64,000 nt of DNA from Actinacidiphila glaucinigra (lineage in GTDB: Bacteria; Actinomycetota; Actinomycetes; Streptomycetales; Streptomycetaceae), in contig NZ_FZOF01000002.1 in assembly GCF_900188405.1 (NCBI RefSeq), forward strand, positions 434,001-498,000. Direction: 5' to 3'. The notes beneath the pieces are model-generated. The model worked only from the letters and a program-made list of their open reading frames with translations, was not told where the DNA came from and searched no databases. The position numbers and the translations under genes were made by a program. This document shows, piece after piece, positions 44,499 to 52,481 of this stretch (position 1 is its first letter; each line of letters begins with the position of its first letter).

Positions 44499-45275
44499 AT
44501 GACGGCCCGCGAACTGCAGGGGCTCGCCGCGATCGTCACCGGCGGCGCCACCGGGATCGGGCTCGCCACGGCGGAGACGCTGGCGGCGCGCGGCGCACGG
44601 GTCGCCGTGCTGGACCAGGCCCCCGGCCGGGCACCGGGGCACGTGCACGCCCTCGCCGCCGACATGGCCGACGACGCGTCCGTGCGCTGGGCGGTCGGCC
44701 GAGCCGTGGAGGACCTGGGCGGACTGGACATCCTGGTCAACAACGCGGGGACCGGGGCCGTCGGCACGGTGGAGGAGAACCCCGACGGCGAGTGGCGCCG
44801 GGTGCTGGAGATCAACCTGCTCGGCGTGGTCCGGGCGAGCCGGGCCGCGCTCCCGTTCCTGCGCCGCTCCCCCTACGCGTCGATCGTCAACATCTCCTCG
44901 GTCACCGCCACCGCCGGGCTCCCCCGCCAGGCGCTGTACGCGGCGAGCGAGGGCGCCGTCCTCGCGCTCACCCTGGCGATGGCAGCCGACCACCTGGCGG
45001 AGGGGGTCCGGGTCAACTGCGTCACCCCCGGCACCGTCGACACGCCCTGGGTGGAGCGGCTGATCGCGTCCGCCCCCGACCCGGCGGCCGAGCGGGCCGC
45101 CCTCCAGGCCCGCCAGCCCAGCGGGCGCCTGGTCACCGCCCAGCAGGTCGCCGACGCCGTCGCCTACCTCGCCGGGCCCTCGGCCGCCGCGGTCACCGGC
45201 ACCGCGCTCCCGGTCGACGGCGGCCTGCACGCGCTGCGCCCCGCGCCTCCCCTCCCCCCGGAGCCGCTGCCCTGA
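44499..45275 (+). CDS. short-chain dehydrogenase/reductase with altered catalytic Lys
   Basis: 258 aa classical SDR. The cofactor loop is VTGGATGIG (13-21), NNAG is at 81-84, Ser133/134 and Tyr147 are present, and the C-terminal VTGTALPVDGG is typical. The YxxxK motif reads YAASE: residue 151 is Glu (GAG, 44949-44951) instead of the catalytic Lys. The rest resembles L-fucose-dehydrogenase-like SDRs. Either a non-catalytic protein or an unusual enzyme. ATG 44499, downstream of a SigB-like promoter. Confidence 0.87.
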   Translation: MTARELQGLAAIVTGGATGIGLATAETLAARGARVAVLDQAPGRAPGHVHALAADMADDASVRWAVGRAVEDLGGLDILVNNAGTGAVGTVEENPDGEWRRVLEINLLGVVRASRAALPFLRRSPYASIVNISSVTATAGLPRQALYAASEGAVLALTLAMAADHLAEGVRVNCVTPGTVDTPWVERLIASAPDPAAERAALQARQPSGRLVTAQQVADAVAYLAGPSAAAVTGTALPVDGGLHALRPAPPLPPEPLP

Positions 45276-45433
45276 GCAGCTGCCCCGAGCGGCTGCCCCG
45301 AGCGGCGCGGGCGCGGGGGGCCGGGGCCCGGGCAGGGCCGCGGCCGCTTCCGCGCGAGGAGCCCGCGGGGAGCCCCCGGGGACGTGACGTCCTAGCATGG
45401 GAGACACGTATCCGCGGACATGGGACGCCCCAG

Positions 45434-47881
45434 ATGGTCACGCCGGAGAGAGGCGCGGCGGCGCCGGCGAAGGCGCCGTTCGACCTCGCCTACGCCGCGT
45501 CCGCGCTGATCGACGGCATGGGCACGATCGTCGGCTGGACGGCCGCCGCGGAGCACCTGCTCGGCTATCCGTCCGCGGAGGCGCTGCACCGCCCCGCCAC
45601 GCTGCTACTCGCCTCGCCCGGGCAGGCCGCCGAGGCCGTGGAGCTGGCCGCCCAGTGGCGCGACCACGACATCTGGGGCGGTCTGGTGGCCGCCCGGCAC
45701 CGCGACGGACGGCGGATCGAGGTGGGCCTGCGGGTGTCCGCCCTGACGGCGCCCGACGGGCAGGAGCGCTGGCTGGTGTCGGCGATCGACCTGGCCAGGA
45801 CCCCGTCCTGGGCGGTGAGCAGCGCCATCCTGGAGGCCTTCCTCACCCGGTCCCCGATCGGCATGGCCGTGCTCAGCCCCGATCTGCGGTACGTGTGGCT
45901 CAACGACACCCTGGAGCACTTCGGCGGCGTGCCGCGCGAGCGCCGCATCGGGATGCGCCTGGCCGACGCCCTGCCCGGGATGGACACCGGGGCGCTGGAG
46001 GACATCATGCGCCAGGTGCTGCTGACCGGTGAGCCGGCCATCGACCACGAGTTCCAGGGCTGGACGCTCGCCTCCCCCTACCGCGAGCGGTCCTTCTCCA
46101 CCTCCTTCTACCGCATGGACGACGCCGAGGGCCGGGCGATGGCCGTCTGCTACATGGCGATGGACGTCACCGACCGCTGGCGCGCCCGGGGCAGGCTCGC
46201 GCTGCTCAACGAGGCCGGGGCGTGCATCGGCAGCACCCTGGACGTCACCCGCACCGCCCAGGAACTGGCCGACGTGTCCGTCCCGCGGCTCGCCGACTTC
46301 GTCACCGTCGACCTGCTGGAACCGGTGCTGCGCGGCGGCGAGCCGCCGTCCGGCGGCGGGCTGGACGGAGTGCCGCTGTGCCGCGCCGGGATGCGCTCGG
46401 TGCACCCGGGCACTCCCGAGTCGATCGTCGTGCCCGGCGAGCGGATCAACGCCGGCGACACCTCCCCGCACGTGCGCTGCATGACCACCGGCCGGTCCGA
46501 GGTGGAGGGCGACATCGCCATCGACCGGGCGTCCTGGCTCACCGACGACCCGGCCCGGGCGGCCAAGATCCGCGAGTTCGGGATGCGGTCGGCGATGTGG
46601 GTGCCGCTGCGGGCCCGGGGCGCCGTCCTCGGCGTGGTGACCTTCATCCGGCACCGCCGCCCCGACCCCTTCGAGCAGGACGACCTGCTGCTCGCGGAGG
46701 AGCTGGTGGCCCGCGCTGCGGTGTGCGTGGACAACGCCCGGCGCTGGACCCGCGAGCACGAGGCGGCGCTCACCCTGCAGCGCAGCCTGCTGCCCCAGAC
46801 GCTGCCCGGCGGCATGGCGCTGGAGGTCGCCTCCCGCTATCTGCCCACCGACATCCAGGACGGCGTGGGCGGCGACTGGTTCGACGTCATCCCGCTCTCC
46901 GGGGCGCGGATCGCGCTGGTGGTCGGGGACGTCGTCGGGCACGGGCTCACCGCGGCGGCGACGATGGGGCGGCTGCGGACGGCCGTCCACACCCTCGCCG
47001 ACATGGATCTGCCGCCCGACGAACTGCTGGCGCACCTGGACGACTTGATCATGCGGCTCACCGAGGAGGAGAACGCCGACCCGTCCGTGGCCGCCACCGT
47101 CACCGGCGCCACCTGCCTCTACGCGGTCTACGACCCGGTGACCCGCCGGCTGACGATGGCCCGCGCCGGGCACCCGCCGCCGGCGGTCGTCGACCCCGGC
47201 GGCCGGGTCACCTTCGCCGAGCTGCCCGCGGGACCCCCGCTCGGTCTCGGCGCCATGCCCTTCGAGTCCGCCGAACTCGAACTCGCCGAGGGCAGCATCA
47301 TCGCCCTCTACACCGACGGCCTGATCGAGACCTTCGGCGAGGACGTGGACGTCGGCCTCGACCGGCTCGCGCGCGCCCTGGCCCATCCTGAACTGCCGTT
47401 GCAGGACCTGTGCTCGGGCGTGCTGGAGCGCCTGCTGCCCGGCCCGCCCGCCGACGACGTGGCCCTGCTCGTCGCGCGTACGCACGCGCTCGCCGCGGAC
47501 CGGTTCGCCGCCTGGGACCTGCCGGTCGACCCGGCGGTCGTCAGCGAGGCCCGGGCGCTGGCCTGCCGCCAACTCGCCGACTGGGGCCTGGAGGAGCTGC
47601 GGACGACCACCGAACTGGTCGTCAGCGAGCTGGTCACCAACGCCATCCGGCACGCCTCGGGGCCGATCCGGCTGCGGATGATCCGGCAGTCGGTCCTCAT
47701 CTGCGAGGTCTACGACGGCAGCAACACCGTGCCGAGGCTGCGGCACGCCCGGACCACCGACGAGGGCGGCCGCGGGCTCTTCCTCGTCGCCCAGCTCACC
47801 CGCCGGTGGGGCACCCGCTACACCGCCGACGGCAAGCTGATCTGGGCGGAGCAGGAGATTCCGGACACCCCCCGGCCCTGA
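45434..47881 (+). CDS. PAS-PAS-GAF-PP2C-HATPase signalling protein
   Basis: 815 aa. Two PAS-like domains (about 15-125 and 135-250), GAF (about 262-440), a SpoIIE/PP2C domain (about 455-680; GGDWFDVIPLSG, VGDVVGHGLTAAA, IIALYTDGLIETFGEDVD, ADDVALLVAR) and a C-terminal HATPase_c domain (about 690-810; ELVVSELVTNAIRHASG, TDEGGRGLFLVAQL). It therefore carries phosphatase and anti-sigma-kinase modules in one chain, a typical Streptomyces SigB-group regulator. ATG 45434. It follows the SDR gene behind the SigB-like promoter. Confidence 0.92.
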   Translation: MVTPERGAAAPAKAPFDLAYAASALIDGMGTIVGWTAAAEHLLGYPSAEALHRPATLLLASPGQAAEAVELAAQWRDHDIWGGLVAARHRDGRRIEVGLRVSALTAPDGQERWLVSAIDLARTPSWAVSSAILEAFLTRSPIGMAVLSPDLRYVWLNDTLEHFGGVPRERRIGMRLADALPGMDTGALEDIMRQVLLTGEPAIDHEFQGWTLASPYRERSFSTSFYRMDDAEGRAMAVCYMAMDVTDRWRARGRLALLNEAGACIGSTLDVTRTAQELADVSVPRLADFVTVDLLEPVLRGGEPPSGGGLDGVPLCRAGMRSVHPGTPESIVVPGERINAGDTSPHVRCMTTGRSEVEGDIAIDRASWLTDDPARAAKIREFGMRSAMWVPLRARGAVLGVVTFIRHRRPDPFEQDDLLLAEELVARAAVCVDNARRWTREHEAALTLQRSLLPQTLPGGMALEVASRYLPTDIQDGVGGDWFDVIPLSGARIALVVGDVVGHGLTAAATMGRLRTAVHTLADMDLPPDELLAHLDDLIMRLTEEENADPSVAATVTGATCLYAVYDPVTRRLTMARAGHPPPAVVDPGGRVTFAELPAGPPLGLGAMPFESAELELAEGSIIALYTDGLIETFGEDVDVGLDRLARALAHPELPLQDLCSGVLERLLPGPPADDVALLVARTHALAADRFAAWDLPVDPAVVSEARALACRQLADWGLEELRTTTELVVSELVTNAIRHASGPIRLRMIRQSVLICEVYDGSNTVPRLRHARTTDEGGRGLFLVAQLTRRWGTRYTADGKLIWAEQEIPDTPRP

Positions 47882-47955
47882 ACGTCCGTCCCGCGCGACA
47901 GGACTCGTCACGAACCGCCGCGATCCGCCCGGCCCGGCCGCCCCGGGGCGCGGCG

Positions 47956-48360
47956 TCAGCCCTGGAACGCCGCCTCGTCCATGTACACGACCTCCCACAG
48001 GTGGCCGTCCGGGTCCTGGAAGCTGCGGCCGTACATCGGCCCCTGCTCCATGGGCTCGTTCGAGGGGAACCCGCCCGTGGCCAGGGCCGTGTCGGCCAGC
48101 TCGTCCACCCGCTCCCTCGACTCGACGCCCAGGCAGACAATGGCCTCCGTGCTCTTGGTGGCGTCGGCGACCTCCTTCTTGGTGAACTGCCGGAAGAAGG
48201 GCTCGACGAGCAGCATCGCGAAGATGCCCTCGCCGATCACCAGGCACGCGGCGTTGTCGTCGGTGAACCGCTCGTCGAAGGAGAACCCGAGGCCGCCGAA
48301 GAACGCCTTCGACCTGGGCAGATCCTGCACGGGAAGGTTGACGAAGATCTGGGTCGACAT
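47956..48360 (-). CDS. VOC (glyoxalase/bleomycin-resistance-like) family protein
   Basis: 134 aa. VOC-fold hallmarks are IFVNLPVQDLPRSKAFFGGLGFSF, GRSFQDPDGHLWEVVYMD (metal-ligand Glu near the end) and a central AMLLVEPFF strand. Divergent from the ECF sigma gene across 95 bp; such VOC/ECF neighbours are common in actinobacteria. Substrate unknown. Confidence 0.88.
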   Translation of the reverse strand: MSTQIFVNLPVQDLPRSKAFFGGLGFSFDERFTDDNAACLVIGEGIFAMLLVEPFFRQFTKKEVADATKSTEAIVCLGVESRERVDELADTALATGGFPSNEPMEQGPMYGRSFQDPDGHLWEVVYMDEAAFQG

Positions 48361-48455
48361 GGTGTGCCTCGTTCCGTTCCGGGGGTTCTGTCAGTGGGCT
48401 GTGCTGAAGTAGACCCGTGGACGCTCCGGAACTCATCGGAAGGCGGAGGAGAATC

Positions 48456-49442
48456 ATGAGCGATCTCGCTGCACCCCCGGACGTGGCGCAGGAGCTGGAG
48501 CGGTACCGCGCGGAGCTGACCGGCTACTGCTACCGGATGCTGGGCTCGGCCTTCGAGGCGGAGGACGCCGTCCAGGACACCATGGTGCGGGCCTGGCGCT
48601 CGTACGACCGCTTCGAGGGGCGCTCCAGCCTCCGCTCCTGGCTGTACCGCATCGCCACCAACGCGTGCCTGGACATCCTGGGCGGCACGGGGCGCCGCGC
48701 CCGCCCGATGGACCTGGCCTCACCGGGCAGCGCCGAGGGCCCGCTGCCCGGCACCCTGCCGGAGAGCACCTGGATCTCGCCCGCCCCCGACGGCCGCCTC
48801 CTGCCCGCGACGAGCGACCCCGCCGACCTCGCCGACCAGCGCGAGAGCGTGCGCCTGGCGTTCGTCGCCGCGCTGCAGCACCTCGCGCCGCGCCAGCGCG
48901 CCGTGCTCATCCTGCGGGAGGTGCTGGCCTGGAAGGCCGCCGAGGTCGCCGAGCTGCTCGACACCACCGTCGCCTCGGTCAACAGCGCGCTGCAGCGGGC
49001 CCGCGCCACGCTCGCCGCCGCCGGCCCGGCCACGACCGACCCGGCCCTCCCGCTCGACGAGGAGCAGCGCGCCCTGCTCGGCCGCTACGTCGCCGCCTTC
49101 GAGTCCTACGACCTCGACGCCCTCACCTCGCTGCTCCACGAGGACGCCACGCTGTCCATGCCGCCCTTCGGCCTGTGGCTGCGCGGGCCCGCGGAGATCA
49201 GGACCTGGATGCTCGGGATCGGCGCCGGCTGCCGCGGTTCGCGGCTGGTCCCGGTCACGGCCAACGGCACCCCGGGCTTCGGGCAGTACCGGCCCAGCCC
49301 CGACGGGGGGCACGAACCGTGGGCGCTGCAGGTCATCGAGATATCACAGGGCCGGATCACCGGGCTCAACTCCTTCCTCGACACCGAACGGCTCTTCCCG
49401 CTGTTCGGCCTCCCCGCGCGCCTCGAGCCCGAGGCCCGCTAG
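48456..49442 (+). CDS. ECF sigma factor with SnoaL-like C-terminal domain
   Basis: 328 aa. Sigma region 2 (YCYRMLGSAFEAEDAVQDTMVRAWRSYDRFEG) and region 4 (LQHLAPRQRAVLILREVLAWKAAEVAELLDTTVASVNSALQRA) are followed by a NTF2/SnoaL-like domain (about 195-320; LLGRYVAAFESYDLDALTSLLHEDA). This is the SigG/ECF56 (TIGR02960) architecture, in which the C-terminal domain is thought to replace a separate anti-sigma. ATG 48456 has GGAGGA five bases upstream. The last 99 bp overlap the convergent STAS gene. Confidence 0.92.
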   Translation: MSDLAAPPDVAQELERYRAELTGYCYRMLGSAFEAEDAVQDTMVRAWRSYDRFEGRSSLRSWLYRIATNACLDILGGTGRRARPMDLASPGSAEGPLPGTLPESTWISPAPDGRLLPATSDPADLADQRESVRLAFVAALQHLAPRQRAVLILREVLAWKAAEVAELLDTTVASVNSALQRARATLAAAGPATTDPALPLDEEQRALLGRYVAAFESYDLDALTSLLHEDATLSMPPFGLWLRGPAEIRTWMLGIGAGCRGSRLVPVTANGTPGFGQYRPSPDGGHEPWALQVIEISQGRITGLNSFLDTERLFPLFGLPARLEPEAR

Positions 49443-49757
49443 CCCGCCCAGCCCGGTGAACGCGAGCAGTTCCCGCAGCGCGCCCCCGGCCCCCCGCAGC
49501 CGGATCCGGCCGCCGTGGCGCCGGGCGGTGAGCTGCAGCCGGGCGAGGGCGTCGACCAGCACGATGTCGGGGGCGCCCTCGAGCCCTCCCACATCGCATG
49601 TCACCGTGCCGCCGCCCCGTTCGGCCAGCAGCACGCGCACCCGCTCGACCAGCGGCGGGATCCCCGCGCGGTCGAGCCTTCCGGTCAGGACGAGCACGGC
49701 GGGCCCACCGCCCGGCCGGGAGGCGGGCGGGGGCGGGGGCGGCGCTGGCCGGGCCAT
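49344..49757 (-). CDS. STAS domain protein (anti-anti-sigma-like)
   Basis: 137 aa. After a Pro-rich start, the STAS fold is seen in AVLVLTGRLDRAGIPPLVERVRVLLAE, GTVTCDVGGLEGAPDIVLVDALARLQLTARRHG and GRIRLRGAGGALRELLAFTGL. The usual phosphorylatable Ser is not obvious: the region reads APDIVLVDAL. ATG 49757 has AGGAGG six bases upstream. The 3' third reads antisense through the end of the ECF sigma gene (99-bp overlap). Confidence 0.8.
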   Translation of the reverse strand: MARPAPPPPPPASRPGGGPAVLVLTGRLDRAGIPPLVERVRVLLAERGGGTVTCDVGGLEGAPDIVLVDALARLQLTARRHGGRIRLRGAGGALRELLAFTGLGGLAGLGLEARGEAEQREEPFGVEEGVEPGDPAL

Positions 49758-49862
49758 GGGCGACCTCCTGGAGCGGGATCCGGGTGCGGGCGTACGGGTC
49801 CCCGTACGCCCCCGTACATCCCTAGGACCGGCGGCGCGCCCGTAATCCATCGCCGCCGCGCG

Positions 49863-50528
49863 TCACCGTCCGAGCAGCGCCGTGATCTCCCGGGGGTCCC
49901 AGGCCCCGTCCGCGCACTCCGCGAGGTAGGCCGCGATGCCCGGCAGGTCCCAGGCGCCCGCCTCCGCCAGGCCCTCGGCGATGTGCCGCAGGTAGATCCC
50001 GGACGGCCTGACGTGCTCGGCCCCGCCCGAGCTCCAGGGCGCGGTGAAGAGGAGCACCGGGTGGCCGTCCACGTCCCCGGGGTACAGCAGCGTCTCGTAC
50101 CGCCCGTCGCCGAGCCGGGCCCTGCCGTGCCGCAGCACCTCGCCGAGGTCGAGGTCGGCGCCCGGTGAGCGGTACATCTCCTGGGCGACGATGTCGGAGA
50201 ACTGACCGGCCGTCAGCAGATGGGCCCGGGCCCGCACTCCGCCGCCCGGCGCGTCGCCGTCGTAGAAGGCCCGGCCGCCCGCCCAGACCGGCGAGTGCGT
50301 CGCGAAGTACATCCGTCCCGGCAGCTCCAGCGGCACCGACCGCAGGGGCGGTCGCGCGTCCCGGCAGCCCGGGTACTCCCGGCCGCCGCCGGGCGGCACC
50401 CCACCGGCGAGATAGCTGCCGAGGCGCACCAGGTGGGTGTTGGAGCCGTAGGCCGCGTACCAGACGAAGCCGGGCGGCCGGTCCCGCCGGCCGGCGCTCC
50501 GGGGCCCCACGCGCTGCGGTGTGGTCAC
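49863..50528 (-). CDS. gamma-glutamylcyclotransferase-fold protein
   Basis: 221 aa. The YGSN substrate-loop motif is present as WYAAYGSNTHLVRLGSYL, as in GGCT-like proteins, with RMYFATHSPVWAGGRAFYD following. Streptomyces homologues are often mislabelled histone deacetylase. The reaction is not known. 36 bp downstream of rho on the same strand, so possibly cotranscribed. Confidence 0.75.
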   Translation of the reverse strand: MTTPQRVGPRSAGRRDRPPGFVWYAAYGSNTHLVRLGSYLAGGVPPGGGREYPGCRDARPPLRSVPLELPGRMYFATHSPVWAGGRAFYDGDAPGGGVRARAHLLTAGQFSDIVAQEMYRSPGADLDLGEVLRHGRARLGDGRYETLLYPGDVDGHPVLLFTAPWSSGGAEHVRPSGIYLRHIAEGLAEAGAWDLPGIAAYLAECADGAWDPREITALLGR

Positions 50529-50564
50529 CGTTCCATGATGCGGGTACGGGTGTGCGCCGCGGGC

Positions 50565-51734
50565 TCAGGCGGCCGGCACCGTGCCGCGGATCTGCCGCAG
50601 GAACGCGGCGTTGTCCGGGGTCGCCCGCAGCCGCTCCAGCAGCGTCTCGAAGCTCCCCGCACCGCGCAGCGCCCGGCGCAGCCCGCGGGCTGCGCTGAGT
50701 TCGGCGGGGCTGAGCAGCAGTTCCTCGCGCCGGGTCCCCGACGGGGCCACGTCCACGGCCGGGAAGACCCTGCGGTCGGCGAGCCCGCGGTCCAGGCGCA
50801 GTTCCATGTTGCCGGTGCTCTTCAGTTCCTCGAAGAAGTAGTCGTCGGCCCGCGACCCGGTGTCGACCAGCGCGGTGGCCAGGATGGTCAGCGAACCGCC
50901 CTCCTCCGCGAGCCGCGCGGAGCCGAACAGCCGCTTCGGGCCGAGCAGCGCCGCCGCGTCCACGCCGCCGGACAGTGTCCGCCCGCCCGAGGACGCCGCA
51001 TTGTTGTGGGCCCGGCACAGCCGCGTGAGGGAGTCCAGCAGCACGACCACGTCCCGGCCGGTCTCGACCAGCCGTTTGGCCCGCTCGACGGCCAGTTCGG
51101 CGACGGCGATGTGCTGCCGGGGCGTGCGGTCGAAGGTCGAGGCGACGACCTCGCCCCGCACCGATCGCCGCATCTCCGTGACCTCCTCGGGGCGTTCGTC
51201 CAGGAGCACCACCATCAGGTGGCACTCCGGGTGGTTGTCCGCGACCGCGTCGGCCATCCGGCGCAGCAGCATGGTCTTGCCGGCCTTCGGCGGCGCCACG
51301 ATCAGTCCGCGCTGGCCCTTGCCGACGGGGGCCAGCAGGTCCACGACGCGGGTCGTCAGACCGCCCTTCGAGCACTCCAGGCGCAGCCGCTCGGAGGGAT
51401 GGAGCGGGGTCAGGTCGGCGAAGTGCCGCCGCCCGCGGGCCTGGTCGGCGGGCCGGCCGCAGACCTGCTCGGCCCGTACGAGGGCGCGCGAGCGGCCGGC
51501 CGTGGCCACGCCTTCGACGACGTCGCCCTTGCGCAGCCCGTACCGCCGGATCGCCTCCGGCGGCACCGGGACGTCGTGCGGACCCTGCGCGTAACCGGCG
51601 GTGCGCAGGAAGCCGCGTCCGCCCTCGACGTCGAGGACTCCGGCGACGGCGACGAGTCGTTCCCGGGCAGCGGTGTTTGTGTTGGTCGTGTTGATGGCGT
51701 CGGTTGCCATCGGGGCATCGGGGTTTGTGGACAT
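50565..51734 (-). CDS. rho: compact paralogue of transcription termination factor Rho
   Basis: 389 aa. A short N-terminus (about 1-25, Asn/Thr-rich) is followed by the cold-shock RNA-binding domain (VAGVLDVEGGRGFLRT, about 30-95). The ATPase core has Walker A APPKAGKT (147-154), LLDERPEEVTEM, Walker B VVLLDSLTRL, the Q-loop SGGVDAAAL and the R-loop DTGSRADDYFFEELKSTGNME. All look functional. It lacks the long Arg/Asp/Gly-rich insertion of the housekeeping Streptomyces Rho (about 700 aa, elsewhere on the chromosome), so it is a second Rho. ATG 51734 has GAGG seven bases upstream. Confidence 0.9.
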   Translation of the reverse strand: MSTNPDAPMATDAINTTNTNTAARERLVAVAGVLDVEGGRGFLRTAGYAQGPHDVPVPPEAIRRYGLRKGDVVEGVATAGRSRALVRAEQVCGRPADQARGRRHFADLTPLHPSERLRLECSKGGLTTRVVDLLAPVGKGQRGLIVAPPKAGKTMLLRRMADAVADNHPECHLMVVLLDERPEEVTEMRRSVRGEVVASTFDRTPRQHIAVAELAVERAKRLVETGRDVVVLLDSLTRLCRAHNNAASSGGRTLSGGVDAAALLGPKRLFGSARLAEEGGSLTILATALVDTGSRADDYFFEELKSTGNMELRLDRGLADRRVFPAVDVAPSGTRREELLLSPAELSAARGLRRALRGAGSFETLLERLRATPDNAAFLRQIRGTVPAA

Positions 51735-51947
51735 ACGTGGTCCTCGGAAGAAGGGCGCGCACGGCGGCGGAATCGGCCGGCCGCCGGGACACGCGGCAGA
51801 AGAGGCGAAGCCTCGGGGAGATCGCCGGCACGGGGCGCGGGCGAAGGGAAAACCGACCGCAGCGGACTGCGGGAGCGGACCGCGGGGGCGGTCACGTGGA
51901 GGCACCGGCGCCGAAGAGCGGCGCGCAGGCGTGCACTTCGCACTGTA
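51735..51947 (-). promoter_or_regulatory. rho promoter and long pyrimidine-rich leader
   Basis: TACAGT on the minus strand (51942-51947) is a good -10; no clear -35 is seen. The leader to the ATG would be about 200 nt. It is C/U-biased (TTTTCCCTTCGCCCGCGCCCC, CCTCTTCTGCC, CGCCCTTCTTCC) with short hairpins such as GAGGC-TTC-GCCTC followed by TTCT (51802-51814). This is the composition of a Rho-utilisation site, suggesting autogenous attenuation. Confidence 0.4.
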
Positions 51948-52018
51948 GCACCGCGTCCGTCCGCGAGTGCGCCGCGGATTCCGCCGGATTCATGCCCCGC
52001 CGCGGGCACGGACAACCC

Positions 52019-52480
52019 TCACCCGTCGACGGGCCGCGCCAGCGGCTGAGCGGGGCCGCCTGCCCCATCACGACGACCGGGTGGAGCGCCGGGACCCAGC
52101 ACCCAGTCCCGCGGCGACGTGCCGGGCCGGCGGTGGCGGTCGATGGCCACGACGTAGTCGAACGAGCCGGCCGGCGGCTCCCCTTCCAGGCCGGTGCCCC
52201 TGATGGAGAACCCACCGGAGTGGTCGTACGGAAGTCCGGTGCCCGGGTCGGCCTTCAGGCCCCCGGCGCCGGTGACGCCGAACACGCCGATCGGCTGGCG
52301 CCCGTCGCCGCTGGGGTTTGCGCGCCACTGCGGGCCGCCGCGCCGGTGATCACGACGACCTGGCGCGCGTCGTCCGGGATCCGGTCGCGGGTCCGCGCCC
52401 CCGGGCACCTGCTCCGGGGCAGGCTCGCAGGTGCGGGCCGGGGGCCGGCACCGTGGAGGGCGCCGCCGCGAGTGCGGCGG
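52019..52480 (-). pseudogene. relic of an L,D-transpeptidase (YkuD-type) gene
   Basis: Pieces recognisable from Streptomyces L,D-transpeptidase-like proteins occur in order on the minus strand: RIPDDARQVVVITGAAARS (near 52350-52400), then in another frame QPIGVFGVTGAGGLKADPGT, FSIRGTGLEGEPPAGSFDYVV and RRPGTSPRDWVLG. A frameshift lies near 52320, the middle is shortened, and the catalytic HGG...SxGC segment is absent. Inactive remnant. It sits between rho and the anti-sigma gene; no intact copy is in the window. Confidence 0.55.
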
Positions 52481-52481
52481 G

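Noticed and set aside
51892-52215. Small minus-strand protein upstream of rho
   Set aside because: It overlaps the LDT relic and the leader in another frame, with no domain; composition suggests chance.
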